A stretch of DNA of 64,000 nucleotides from Pseudoramibacter sp. (GCF_022484225.1 NZ_JAKVLT010000001.1:1901549-1965548); one strand, 5' to 3'. Positions 54,819 through 63,305 are shown, numbered from the stretch's first letter. Notes: generated by a model from the sequence alone, not told the origin. Program-made: numbers and translations.

Positions 54819-55562
54819 ATGATTTATTATTTTTCAGCCACAGGGAACAGCCAGTACGCTGCCGAAAAGATCGCGGCGGCCACCGGGGACATGGCCCGGT
54901 TCATTACCGCCAAAGGCGGCGGTTCCGGCAATCCAAACCAATTCGGCTTCGTGACGCCGACCTACGCCTGGGAACTGCCCAGCCTGTGCCGGGACTTTTT
55001 AAAACGCGGCGCTTTTACAATTCCGGCAGATGCCTACGTCTTCATCGTCTCCACCTGCGGGGTGACCCCCGGCGCGTCCGGCGCCGAAGCGAAGCATTTG
55101 CTAAATAAGCGGGGCATTGCCGCCGACGCCCTGTTCAGCGTGCAGATGCCCGACACCTGGACGCCGATTTTCGATCTCAGCGACCCGGCAAAAAACGCAG
55201 CGGTCAACGCCAAGGCCGACCAGGCCCTCGACGCGATCATCAAACAAATCCAAAAACAAGAACACGGCAATTTCCAATCCCGCGCCATGCCCCGGGGCGT
55301 CCGCATCGTGACCCACCCCATCTACGAGGGCCTGCGCCAGACCTTCCACTTCCGCGTCGAAGATGCGTGCATCGGCTGCGGCCTGTGCGCCAAGTCCTGC
55401 CCGGATCAGGCCATTACCCTGCGCCGGGGCCGCCCGGTCTGGACCAAGACCCGATGCGCCATGTGCCTGCGCTGCCTGCACCGCTGCCCGGTCTTCGCCA
55501 TTCAGTACGGCTTTAAGACCAAGGGCCACGGCCAGTACGTGCATCCGCCTTATAAAAATTAA
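54819..55562 (+). CDS. EFR1-type flavodoxin-ferredoxin fusion
   Basis: A 247-residue electron-transfer protein. The N-terminal flavodoxin-like domain starts MIYYFSATGNSQYAAEKIA, with the FMN phosphate loop S-A-T-G-N-S, and VTPTYAWELP. The C-terminal 2[4Fe-4S] ferredoxin has CIGCGLCAKSCP and CAMCLRCLHRCP (about 186-226), giving eight cysteines in CxxCxxCxxxCP spacing. ATG 54819 has GGGAGG 7 bases upstream. Family members are common in anaerobes and their partners are unknown. The gene ends in a strong terminator and may be iron-regulated. Confidence 0.9.
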   Translation: MIYYFSATGNSQYAAEKIAAATGDMARFITAKGGGSGNPNQFGFVTPTYAWELPSLCRDFLKRGAFTIPADAYVFIVSTCGVTPGASGAEAKHLLNKRGIAADALFSVQMPDTWTPIFDLSDPAKNAAVNAKADQALDAIIKQIQKQEHGNFQSRAMPRGVRIVTHPIYEGLRQTFHFRVEDACIGCGLCAKSCPDQAITLRRGRPVWTKTRCAMCLRCLHRCPVFAIQYGFKTKGHGQYVHPPYKN

Positions 55563-55574
55563 ACATCCGACATC

Positions 55575-55608
55575 AAAAAAGTGTCTCTGTTCAAAGAGAC
55601 ACTTTTTA
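55575..55608. terminator. Bidirectional terminator after EFR1-type gene
   Basis: AAAGTGTCTCT/AAGAGACACTTT stem with flanking A and T runs, serving the convergent genes on either side. Confidence 0.9.
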
Positions 55609-55767
55609 ATTTATGCCGTATTTTACTTTGATTCGATTCAGCGCTTCATCGCCGTCGACAACTCGTCCGGCTTCTGCATCCTGCAAGCCTTCAGTAATCG
55701 CCCTGGCTTCGTCGATCATACGCGCCTTATCAGAATCCTTATCTGTGTTTTTCGAATAAATCTTCAT
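55606..55767 (-). CDS. Small antitoxin-like protein, 53 residues
   Basis: The product starts MKIYSKNTDKDSDKARMIDE and ends RVVDGDEALNRIKVKYGIN. The charged helical body and the G-x-VVDGDEAL...KYG ending resemble C-terminal halves of RelB/ParD/Phd-type antitoxins, but no toxin gene is adjacent. AGGAGG lies 8 bases before the ATG, so it is probably translated. TATAAT at 55786-55791 region on the minus strand may be its -10. It stands at the border of the restriction locus and could be an orphan antitoxin or remnant. Confidence 0.65.
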   Translation of the reverse strand: MKIYSKNTDKDSDKARMIDEARAITEGLQDAEAGRVVDGDEALNRIKVKYGIN

Positions 55768-55861
55768 GATTTCGCCCTCCTGTGGCTCAATTATATAATA
55801 ATTTTCATTTTTCTTATATAGCGCTTCCTTCGCTCCGCCGTTTTTTCAATTTATGATAAAA

Positions 55862-55878
55862 AATGGTATAATACCATT
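55862..55878. promoter_or_regulatory. Palindrome overlapping the -10 box of the R-M gene
   Basis: AATGGTAT-A-ATACCATT, a perfect 8-1-8 inverted repeat, contains the extended -10 element TG-G-TATAAT (55864-55872) for the gene at 55911. A protein bound here would block initiation. Controlled expression is common for restriction enzymes, though no controller gene is visible nearby. Confidence 0.6.
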
Positions 55879-55910
55879 AATTATTTTTTAAGATTGGAAA
55901 TGAGAATCCT

Positions 55911-58757
55911 ATGAATCAAACTGAACAAAAAGCCGCCGCCAAGGCCTTTGCGGACCGCTGGGCCGGGCGCGGCGATGAAAAGCAGGACACCCAGTCTTTC
56001 TGGAACGAACTCCTGCGCACGGTCTACGGCGTCGACAACACCGAAGAGTACATCAAATACGAAAAGCGGGCCAAAATCGACAAAGACACGAAGTTTATCG
56101 ACGGCTACATTCCGGCGACGAAGGTGCTCATCGAACAGAAGGGTGCGAAGATCGACCTCAACAAGGCCGAACGCCAGTCCGACGGCCAGATGCTCACCCC
56201 TTTCCAGCAGGGGCGCCGCTATATTCTCGGCCTGAAGCAGTCGGAATACCCGAAATGGATCGTGACCTGCAATTTCAAAGCGTTTCACATTCACGACATG
56301 GACCGCCCCAACGACGCGCCCCAGGTCGTCTATCTCAAAGATCTGCCGAAAGAATTTGAACGGCTGACCTTTTTAATCGACTTGGAGAACAAAAACACAA
56401 AGCGCGAAGAAGAACTTTCCAAAGGCGCCGGCGCCCTCGTGGGCAAAATCTACGACGCCTTTTTAAAACAGTTTGAAGCGGTGCGGGAACCGACGGCGAG
56501 CGATCTCCGCAGCCTCAATGTGCTCTGCGTGCGCCTGGTGTTCTGCTACTACGCCGAAGACGCCGGACTGTTCCAGTCGGCTCACAGCTTTCGGGATTAT
56601 CTCGATTCTTTCAACCCGCACCATCTTCAACAGGGGCTTAAAGATTTATTTGCGATCCTCGACACCGCAGAACCGGACCGCGATCCCTTCGCCGCGCCGG
56701 AACTCCTCGCCTTCCCTTACGTCAACGGCAGACTGTTCCGGGACGAAAATCAGCCCATCACCATTCCGCCGATTACCGAAGAAATCAAAAAAGAACTCCT
56801 CGACGCCGACGACTTCGACTGGTCGGACATTTCCCCGACCATTTTCGGCGCCGTGTTCGAATCGACCTTGGACAGCAAAATGCGCCGGAAGGGCGGCATG
56901 CACTACACCTCTATCGAAAACATTCACAAAGTCATCGACCCGCTGTTTCTGGACGACCTCAAAGTCGAACTCAAGGACATTCTCGCCATCACCGGCGAAA
57001 AGAAGCGGGACAGCGCGCTGAAAAATTATCAAAACAAGCTGGCGTCCCTCACATTTTTGGACCCCGCCGCCGGTTCGGGCAACTTCCTCACGGAATCCTA
57101 CCGCTGTCTGAGAAAGCTCGAAAACCGCGTCATCGCCGAGCTGCATCACGGGCAGACGATCATGTACGACGAAAAGATCCTGAACCCGATCAAAGTCTCT
57201 ATCGGCCAGTTCTACGGCATCGAAATCAACGATTTCGCCGTGTCCGTCGCCAAAACCGCCCTGTGGATCGCCGAATCCCAGATGCTCCAGGCCACCGAAG
57301 AAATTATCCAGGGCGACCTCGATTTTCTGCCTTTGACCACCAACGCTAACATCGTCGAAGGCAACGCCCTGAGAATCGACTGGAACGATGTTGTGCCAAA
57401 AGAAAAGCTTGACTATATTATGGGAAATCCGCCGTTTGTTGCAAATGCAGGTCGTGTAAAATCATCCGAAGCAAGTTCTAAAGGTATGCAAACGAGCGAA
57501 CAAAAAGAAGATAAAATGAATCTATTCGGTAAAAAGGGTGGAAATTTAAATTATGTTGCCTGCTGGTTTAAAAAAGCCGCACTTTATATGAAAGATACAA
57601 AAATAGCAGTAGCTTTTGTAGCCACAGATTCTATTTGTCAAGGTCAGCAAACAGAGCCTTTATGGAAACCATTATTTGATGATGGGATTGAAATTAACTT
57701 TGCACATCAATCTTTTTGGTGGAAATCCGAAGCTTCAGATTCTGCTACTGTTAAAGTTGTTATTGTCGGATTTTCATATCAAGAATCTGAAAAACATTGG
57801 CTTTTTTCTGGAGATATGAAACGTTCTGTTAAACACATTAATGCTTACTTAGTTGAAGCTGATGATGTATTTATCGAAAAACGCAGGACTCCAATCTGTG
57901 ATGTTTCACAAATGCACCGTGGCAGTCAACCTACTGATCATGGATACTTTATTTTCTCAGAAGAGGAATATAAAATTCAAATTCAAAAAGAACCTTTTAC
58001 AAAGCCTTTCTTCAGAAAATATATGATGGGAAAAGATTTTATCGAACGGAAACCGCGTTATTGTTTATGGCTTGTAGGAGTCACTCCTGGAGAAATAAAA
58101 AAGAGCAAAACTATTTTTAACAGAGTCCAGCAAGTGAAAGAATTCCGAGAAAAAAGCAGCAAAGCTGCCACACGAAAAAAAGCTGAAACACCCCAATTAT
58201 TTGATGAAAATCAACAACCCAATACCAATTTTGTGGCGATTCCAAAAGTTTCATCTGGAAATAGAAAATATGTTCCTATGGATTTTATGACACCTGAAAC
58301 TGTAGTTGGCGACAAGATATATATAATTGAAAATGCCTCTCTTTATGAATTTGGAATTATGACCTCAAATGTACAAAATGCTTGGATGCGAACTACATGC
58401 GGTTATTATGGGCCAAGTTACAGCTATTCGAATACTATTGTCTACAACAACTTCCCCTGGCCGTCGCCTGATAATAAGCAAAAGGCACGGATTGAAGAAA
58501 CGGCTCAGGAAATTCTCGATGCCCGGGCGCTGTATCCGGATTCATCGCTTGCGGATTTGTATGACGAAACGACGATGCCGAAGGAACTTCGGAAAGCGCA
58601 CCGGCAAAATGACCGCGCGGTGATGCTCGCCTACGGCTTCACCCATAAGGACAAGGACGCGGCGTCCAAATGGTACACCGAAAGCGAAACTGTCGCCGCG
58701 CTGATGAAGATGTATCAGGAACTGACGGAAAAAGAACCCGATAAAAAGAAAAAATAA
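55911..58757 (+). CDS. MmeI-like type IIL restriction-modification enzyme with AT-rich specificity segment
   Basis: A 948-residue single-chain enzyme combining nuclease, methyltransferase and target recognition. N-terminal nuclease: FIDGYIPATKVLIEQKGAK (Asp64, Glu75, Lys77). A helical connector follows. The methyltransferase has motif I FLDPAAGSGNFLTESY (about 383) and motif IV MGNPPF (about 504). The target recognition region spans about 620-850 and a C-terminal domain follows (PWPSPDNKQKARIEETAQEI). Bases 57390-58445 are far more AT-rich than either side (hand count 18/60 GC at 57541-57600 against 41/60 at 56161-56220), which points to recombination of this part. Such enzymes methylate one strand for protection and cut at a distance. 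Confidence 0.93.
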   Translation: MNQTEQKAAAKAFADRWAGRGDEKQDTQSFWNELLRTVYGVDNTEEYIKYEKRAKIDKDTKFIDGYIPATKVLIEQKGAKIDLNKAERQSDGQMLTPFQQGRRYILGLKQSEYPKWIVTCNFKAFHIHDMDRPNDAPQVVYLKDLPKEFERLTFLIDLENKNTKREEELSKGAGALVGKIYDAFLKQFEAVREPTASDLRSLNVLCVRLVFCYYAEDAGLFQSAHSFRDYLDSFNPHHLQQGLKDLFAILDTAEPDRDPFAAPELLAFPYVNGRLFRDENQPITIPPITEEIKKELLDADDFDWSDISPTIFGAVFESTLDSKMRRKGGMHYTSIENIHKVIDPLFLDDLKVELKDILAITGEKKRDSALKNYQNKLASLTFLDPAAGSGNFLTESYRCLRKLENRVIAELHHGQTIMYDEKILNPIKVSIGQFYGIEINDFAVSVAKTALWIAESQMLQATEEIIQGDLDFLPLTTNANIVEGNALRIDWNDVVPKEKLDYIMGNPPFVANAGRVKSSEASSKGMQTSEQKEDKMNLFGKKGGNLNYVACWFKKAALYMKDTKIAVAFVATDSICQGQQTEPLWKPLFDDGIEINFAHQSFWWKSEASDSATVKVVIVGFSYQESEKHWLFSGDMKRSVKHINAYLVEADDVFIEKRRTPICDVSQMHRGSQPTDHGYFIFSEEEYKIQIQKEPFTKPFFRKYMMGKDFIERKPRYCLWLVGVTPGEIKKSKTIFNRVQQVKEFREKSSKAATRKKAETPQLFDENQQPNTNFVAIPKVSSGNRKYVPMDFMTPETVVGDKIYIIENASLYEFGIMTSNVQNAWMRTTCGYYGPSYSYSNTIVYNNFPWPSPDNKQKARIEETAQEILDARALYPDSSLADLYDETTMPKELRKAHRQNDRAVMLAYGFTHKDKDAASKWYTESETVAALMKMYQELTEKEPDKKKK

Positions 58758-58764
58758 TTTTGCA

Positions 58765-58803
58765 GAAAAACACCTGCCTATTTCAAATAAGCAGGTGTTT
58801 TTG
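58765..58803. terminator. Bidirectional terminator between R-M gene and GmrSD-like pseudogene
   Basis: AACACCTGC/GCAGGTGTT stem extended inward by TATTT/AAATA, with A and T runs on the two sides. Confidence 0.88.
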
Positions 58804-58813
58804 CATATCACCT

Positions 58814-60794
58814 TTAATCAATCAGATCTGCAAGCTTCACGCCATCATACTCCCAATACTGCGCGCCCTGATACGCGCCCGACGCATTGACGACGCCTCG
58901 TCTTGTCTGAATTTCCCGAGTTAAAGGAGACATTCGCCAGTGTGCGCCTTCAAATTCAACCTCTTTATCTGAAACAACTTTAACAGAAATCGAAGGATCG
59001 GCAATGAATTGAATATTTTCGCCGATGATTCCGAGTTTCTTGAAGGACAAGCCTCTGCCCCTTTTCATCACATAATTGTGGGCCTTGCGCATATCGTCCG
59101 GAATCGGCAAAACGTCTTTGAGAAGAAAGTCGACGATCCATTTCTCCCGAGCGCGGATCGTATCTTCATTCCAATGATCCTGATTCGTGATCATCGTTTT
59201 CGCGATCTGCAGACCTGACCAGTTTTCATACACATCTTTTTTCTGTTCAAAAGATTTGTTGCTGAGTTCCTGATTGTGGCGGATCAGTGTCAAATTTCCG
59301 ATGTTGTTGACCCATTCCTGATGAATCGCTTCGTAATTCGGCCCCAGTTCTTTTTCCCAGTCTGTGTTTAAAGTCTGGGGCATGATGTGTTCAACCTGAG
59401 TATTTTGATCCGTAATGTCCGGGCGGCATTTGGTGATCTTTTCCTCGATCAGCGCCAAGATGAATTTTCCATAGGTAAAGTTATAGAAATTCAAAGTCTG
59501 CATGTAATTCGTAATTTCGGTATCGTTAGGCAGACGAAGATTATTTTCCTGATGGGCCAGAACTTCAAACATGGTCTGGCGTTTGTCAGTGCTTTCTGCC
59601 AATTCATCTAAATGACGCACCAACAGCGGAAAGTTTTTGTTTTCTCCGCTCGTTAACGACATGATCCGTCTGCGTGTACAGTAAATGCGAAAAGCGTCGA
59701 GAATATCGGCTGTTTCTCTGTCCGTAAAAGCGCCATCCTGCCATTTTGCCAATAGTCCCAACAGAAAAGAATAAGCCGTCGTCACCCGCAGAATTCGCAT
59801 ATCAGCCAGCTGTTTGTCGACTTTTTCCTGTCCGCATTGCCCGTTAGGCAAAATCCAGGCGTAAAAACGCGCGTATTTGAAGAGTGCCTGCAAAATCGCT
59901 TCGCTGGTCTGACCTTGAAAAATATTTTTAAAAATACCGTAGAGCTCTTTATAGTTGGTTTCCGTTGCTTTTTTGTAAGATGCGCCTGAATAGAGCTGCA
60001 TAAAGTCCCGAATGTAGTTCGATAAATTGCCCGGCAGCTCTCTTTCAATCGGCAGCCAATAGCTGTTATAAAGCGTTTCCTGCTTTTCCGGACTCAAACC
60101 CATTAACAGATAATTGCGCACCAGATCAGCCAGTGTTAAGGGTTTGCCCAGAGAATTCATGGATTCAAAAATTTCCTGAGGATTTTCCCAGGCGTTGCGA
60201 TCCGGCTCAAGCTCGATCGTAATGACGCTGAATCGGGACAGACCTTCTTCGATGAGCGTATTCAGCGAAAACTGCTTTTTCAAATTCATCAAACGGTTGT
60301 AGAAAAAGAGATAATTCCGATACACGTTCGCCATTTTTTCTGAATCGGAAACCGCTTCGTTCAATACGATCGCCTTGTAGGCTGCCCAGTCCGTTTCGAC
60401 TTGTTTGAGCTTTACTTTGGTAGGCTTTGTCCCCGGATGCTTTGTCATTTTTAAGCAAATCCGAGTCGATATAAGCTTTCAAAGATTGGTCATCCGAAAT
60501 ATCCCGAAGGGCCGCTAAAAACAGCATCGTCGTCGTAATGCGCTGCTGGCCGTCAATCAGCACCAATTTATCCGGTTCGCCAAAATGCGTGTCTGCCTTA
60601 AAATACGTGATCGATCCGAAAAAATGTTCCGTTAAATTGCCCTTTTGGTTGGACTCTGCCGTTTTAACGACATCGTCCAGAAAAACCTCGCACTGATCAC
60701 TGGTCCATTCATAATTGCGCTGATAAGGCGGAATGAAAAAAGTGACCGTTCGATTGGTCAGAAATTCTAAAAGCTTCATTGAAGCTGGAATCAT
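58814..60794 (-). pseudogene. GmrSD-type DUF262/DUF1524 nuclease gene with frameshift
   Basis: Two overlapping frames together encode one protein. The first (ATG 60794, GGGAG upstream) has IPPYQRNYEWTSDQCEVFLD and LVLIDGQQRITTTMLFL, the DUF262 ParB-like NTPase/nickase motifs. The second, one base out of phase, resumes near 60420 (KVKLKQVETDW), still within DUF262 (ESMNSLGKPLTLADLVRNYL). It then carries the DUF1524 HNH motif TQVEHIMPQTL with NIGNLTLIRHNQELSN, and a DUF4357-like tail (about the last 80 residues). One extra base near 60418-60424 would explain the break, e.g. TACC for TAC. Family members are type IV enzymes cutting modified phage DNA. Sequencing error or real loss cannot be distinguished. 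Confidence 0.82.
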
Positions 60795-60834
60795 AATATC
60801 TCTCCCATCTATCCGATAAATAATATATATTGAT

Positions 60835-60843
60835 ATTATAACA
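60835..60843 (-). promoter_or_regulatory. Extended -10 promoter of the GmrSD-like gene
   Basis: TG-T-TATAAT on the minus strand, 41 bases before ATG 60794 and just after a terminator. Confidence 0.55.
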
Positions 60844-60884
60844 AAAAACCATCTCCCAGCATATTCGCCGAGAGATGGTTTTTT
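60843..60884 (-). terminator. Terminator after DUF5684 gene
   Basis: AAAACCATCTC pairs with GAGATGGTTTT over a 16-base loop, with T runs on the minus strand. Confidence 0.88.
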
Positions 60885-60901
60885 CACGTCCTATTAACTT
60901 A

Positions 60902-61318
60902 TTACTGCTGATAGGGATTGTTGTACGGCACGCCGTAATACCGGTAGTCGCCGAAGCCGAGGATCAGCGTAAAGACATTCGGCAGCAGGATTAAGCCGAT
61001 GGTGAAGCCGGCGCCCTGTCCGAAAGCCTGAGCCAGCTTATATTCTGTGATGATCGTGATCACTGCGGTCACAATCGGACCCACAAAAGGAATGAGAACC
61101 AAAAGGTTCAGCAGAAAGAACCAGCCGTTGCCCCAGGTGATTTCGTACAGCAGGTAGGCGTTGTAAAACGGAACGATGGACCCCCATCCCGGCACGCCGG
61201 CCTTTTCGTAGATCTTCCAGTTCGCGACGATAAGCAGCGCCGCGATGATCAGGATCACAACGAAAATGCCGCCGGTGATATTTCCAAGCGCTTGATAATA
61301 ATTTGAATACATGGTCAT
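60902..61318 (-). CDS. DUF5684-type small membrane protein
   Basis: A 138-residue protein with about four TM segments and the conserved WKIYEKAGVPGWGSIVPFYN (about 33-52), LYEITWGNGWFFLLNL and the C-terminal GFGDYRYYG. DUF5684 proteins are widespread in Firmicutes and lack a known function. The start has AAAGGAG upstream; ATG 61312 is an alternative. It has its own promoter and terminator, so it is not in an operon with the nuclease gene. Whether it belongs to the defence region or predates it is unclear. Confidence 0.85.
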   Translation of the reverse strand: MTMYSNYYQALGNITGGIFVVILIIAALLIVANWKIYEKAGVPGWGSIVPFYNAYLLYEITWGNGWFFLLNLLVLIPFVGPIVTAVITIITEYKLAQAFGQGAGFTIGLILLPNVFTLILGFGDYRYYGVPYNNPYQQ

Positions 61319-61350
61319 AAACTCCTTTATCTTTATGATCTTATATAAAC

Positions 61351-61379
61351 ATCATATAAGACAAAGCACAAGATGTAAA
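61351..61379 (-). promoter_or_regulatory. Promoter of DUF5684 gene
   Basis: TTTACA (61379-61374, with the flanking A), 17-base spacer, TATGAT (61356-61351) on the minus strand. Confidence 0.75.
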
Positions 61380-61416
61380 GAATATTTTAAGGGTTTACAC
61401 ATTTTTAACGCCATGA

Positions 61417-62352
61417 TCAATACATCAGCCCCACAATGTTCACGAGCCGTTTGTAATAAGCTCTGTTGGTATCGCTGTTTTCAAGCATCGCCTGATCGAT
61501 ATTGCCGCCGTATTTTAGTAAGGAATGGGCTCTTTTGGATGCAATAAGATTTTGTACTTGGAAGTTTTTGAATACTTCCTGATTTTCCGGCTGCATCCGT
61601 TCAAGATAATCACTGACGGCTCTGGAAATAGCATTGATAATGGCCTGTGTCGTCGGCACCTTGCTGGTTCTCGACTGATAAAGATAATCAGCTGTTCTCG
61701 TTGCTTCTTTGCGCGCTGCACGCCTGTTGGCATTGACTTCATCTACATAATCGCATAATTCCCGGATCGACACTTCCAATAGCTTAATCGTCATTTCTGA
61801 GAGCTGGTTGGGGTAAACCAGCACCTTCACCACGTCGCCGTAATTGTCGCAGATGCGCAGGGCATGGTTTGAGGGATCGTAATGCTTCACTTGCAGATTC
61901 TTAAGCCAAGTCGCCTTCACACATCCTTCGTAGCATAGGGAAACAGCGAGAGCATCCTTCGGCGACTTGGCGCATGCAATGACGTCGCGAATCGTTTCCT
62001 TTTTAAATAAAACGATATGCGTGGAACGGAAGGTATTCTTCATCTTTTCGGTGATTTCAAAATCAGGCAGGCCAATGCTTTTCAAATAAGGACTGAGTTT
62101 TTTAAAGGCGTTGATCGTCGCGTTTTGATAGGAGCGCGACTTGCCGTCTTCCTTTGCATATTCCAAAAAATCGCTGATTGTGCCGGACGTGATCGGCTTC
62201 ATGTCCTCCTGGCAGATCACATCAAAATTCTTTTCTTTTTCCACAAAACACGCCAGCTGCTTCAGCGGCCGGGCGTATTCCTTGGAAGTCGTCCCGCTGT
62301 ACTGCTGTTTTAAAGCCTCTAAAAATCCATCGTAAAGTTCACACCATTTCAT
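61417..62352 (-). CDS. Tyrosine-recombinase-like protein lacking catalytic residues
   Basis: A 311-residue protein. Residues about 5-95 look like an integrase core-binding domain (YSGTTSKEYARPLKQLACFV, TISDFLEYAKEDGKSRSYQN). The remainder follows the catalytic domain plan: KKETIRDVIACAKSPKDALA, then CYEGCVKATWLKNLQVKHYD where integrases have G-L-R-x-S-E-L, and NLIASKRAHSLLKYGGNIDQ...NSDTNRAYYKRLV (268-304) where they have H-x-L-R-H...G-H-x-x...Y. The first Arg, the H-x-x-R box and the GH motif are replaced; only the Tyr pair (299-300) remains. The frame is intact with AGGAGG upstream. It may be a repurposed DNA-binding protein or fossil integrase. Confidence 0.6.
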   Translation of the reverse strand: MKWCELYDGFLEALKQQYSGTTSKEYARPLKQLACFVEKEKNFDVICQEDMKPITSGTISDFLEYAKEDGKSRSYQNATINAFKKLSPYLKSIGLPDFEITEKMKNTFRSTHIVLFKKETIRDVIACAKSPKDALAVSLCYEGCVKATWLKNLQVKHYDPSNHALRICDNYGDVVKVLVYPNQLSEMTIKLLEVSIRELCDYVDEVNANRRAARKEATRTADYLYQSRTSKVPTTQAIINAISRAVSDYLERMQPENQEVFKNFQVQNLIASKRAHSLLKYGGNIDQAMLENSDTNRAYYKRLVNIVGLMY

Positions 62353-62397
62353 TACAAATCCTCCTCATCTTGTTATCTTTTAATTTTAAACGAAAAT

Positions 62398-62418
62398 AAT
62401 ATTAATGCAATTAATATT
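62398..62418. repeat. Perfect 9-3-9 inverted repeat upstream of the recombinase-like gene
   Basis: AATATTAAT-GCA-ATTAATATT, 46 bases before the ATG at 62352, within AT-rich DNA. It could be an operator or a recombinase-type binding site. Confidence 0.5.
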
Positions 62419-62445
62419 TTTGTTTTATTTTATATTTAGTCGCCC

Positions 62446-62937
62446 TCAATTAAAAATACTATAATCGGCCATCGGCTCGTACTTCGTCATGATTTTATGA
62501 TGCAAATCACAGACTTTTTGATACAAATCTAAATCGACAGCAACATCAATCATGTAGCCATTTAAAATATCTTCTTCTATAAAATCAATCACTATATACT
62601 TAGTCCATTGTGATATGTCTGTATTAAATTCTTCATCTTCTTCCGCAAAATCATCGTCAATCCCAAGCCAAAGCTTGCTGACTTCATCCTTCATTTCAAA
62701 AACGTGATAACATCTCTCAATGAGTTTATTTTTTTCCTGTTCGCTGTGAACCTCAACGGGCTTCGTATGATGAAAAGTGCCGTCATCTCCGTATTTGTCA
62801 ATATAAGCATCCCGGAATGACAATATGTTTGTGTGATACGATTCTTTTAAATAATAAAACCTTTTCCAATCTTCTTCAAACTCCCGTCCCGTTTCGATCA
62901 ATAAACCTCCATATTTGTCCTTGCCATAATCATCCAT
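62446..62937 (-). CDS. Acidic protein of unknown function
   Basis: A 163-residue soluble protein rich in Asp and Glu (for example DDDFAEEDEEFNTD, about 95-108), with no signal peptide or TM segment. It begins MDDYGKDKYGGLLIETGREF and contains FYYLKESYHTNILSFRDAY. I recognise no family. AAGGAGAAAACAG precedes the ATG. Base composition is AT-rich like the recombinase-like gene and unlike the core genes, so both may have arrived together. High acidity recalls DNA-mimic or immunity proteins, but that is speculation. Confidence 0.72.
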   Translation of the reverse strand: MDDYGKDKYGGLLIETGREFEEDWKRFYYLKESYHTNILSFRDAYIDKYGDDGTFHHTKPVEVHSEQEKNKLIERCYHVFEMKDEVSKLWLGIDDDFAEEDEEFNTDISQWTKYIVIDFIEEDILNGYMIDVAVDLDLYQKVCDLHHKIMTKYEPMADYSIFN

Positions 62938-62984
62938 CTGTTTTCTCCTTATTTCTCCTTACATAAAAATAAATATAAACAAAA

Positions 62985-63021
62985 TAAAAAAGCCCGAAAG
63001 TCAAAATCGACTTTCAAGCTT
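62985..63021 (-). terminator. Terminator of the tRNA array
   Basis: GAAAGTC/GACTTTC plus outer AAGC/GCTT pairs with a 2-base internal bulge on each side, then TTTTTT on the minus strand, 15 bases after tRNA-Trp. Confidence 0.85.
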
Positions 63022-63035
63022 TACTTCATAAAAAA

Positions 63036-63111
63036 TGGCAGGGGCAGAAGGATTTGAACCCTCGGCACGTGGTTTTGGAGACCACTGCTCTACCAACTGA
63101 GCTATACCCCT
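63036..63111 (-). tRNA. tRNA-Trp (CCA)
   Basis: Acceptor AGGGGTA/TGCCCCT, discriminator G, encoded CCA. Anticodon loop CTCCAAA. Last tRNA of the array. Confidence 0.97.
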
Positions 63112-63122
63112 ACCTAAAAAAA

Positions 63123-63198
63123 TGGTGATCCATCGGGGATTTGAACCCCGGACACCCTGATTAAAAGTCAGATGCTCTACCAACTGAGCTAATGGATC
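63123..63198 (-). tRNA. tRNA-Lys (TTT)
   Basis: Acceptor GATCCAT/ATGGATC, discriminator A, encoded CCA. Anticodon loop CTTTTAA. Confidence 0.97.
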
Positions 63199-63209
63199 AT
63201 AAGATAAGA

Positions 63210-63294
63210 TGGTGGGGAAAGATGGATTCGAACCATCGTAGACTAAGTCAACGGATTTACAGTCCGCCCCCTTTAGCCACTCGGGCATTTCCCC
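63210..63294 (-). tRNA. tRNA-Tyr (GTA)
   Basis: Acceptor GGGGAAA/TTTCCCC, discriminator A, encoded CCA, long variable arm as expected for bacterial tRNA-Tyr. Anticodon loop CTGTAAA. Confidence 0.97.
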
Positions 63295-63305
63295 AGACAT
63301 TAGAA

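Noticed and set aside
60410..60450. Programmed ribosomal frameshift
   Set aside because: No slippery heptamer or downstream structure is apparent around TACCAAAGTAAAG; mutation or sequencing error is simpler.
60207..60794. Separate GmrS and GmrD genes instead of a frameshifted fusion
   Set aside because: The break falls inside DUF262, not between domains, and the second frame has no ribosome binding site at its first ATG.
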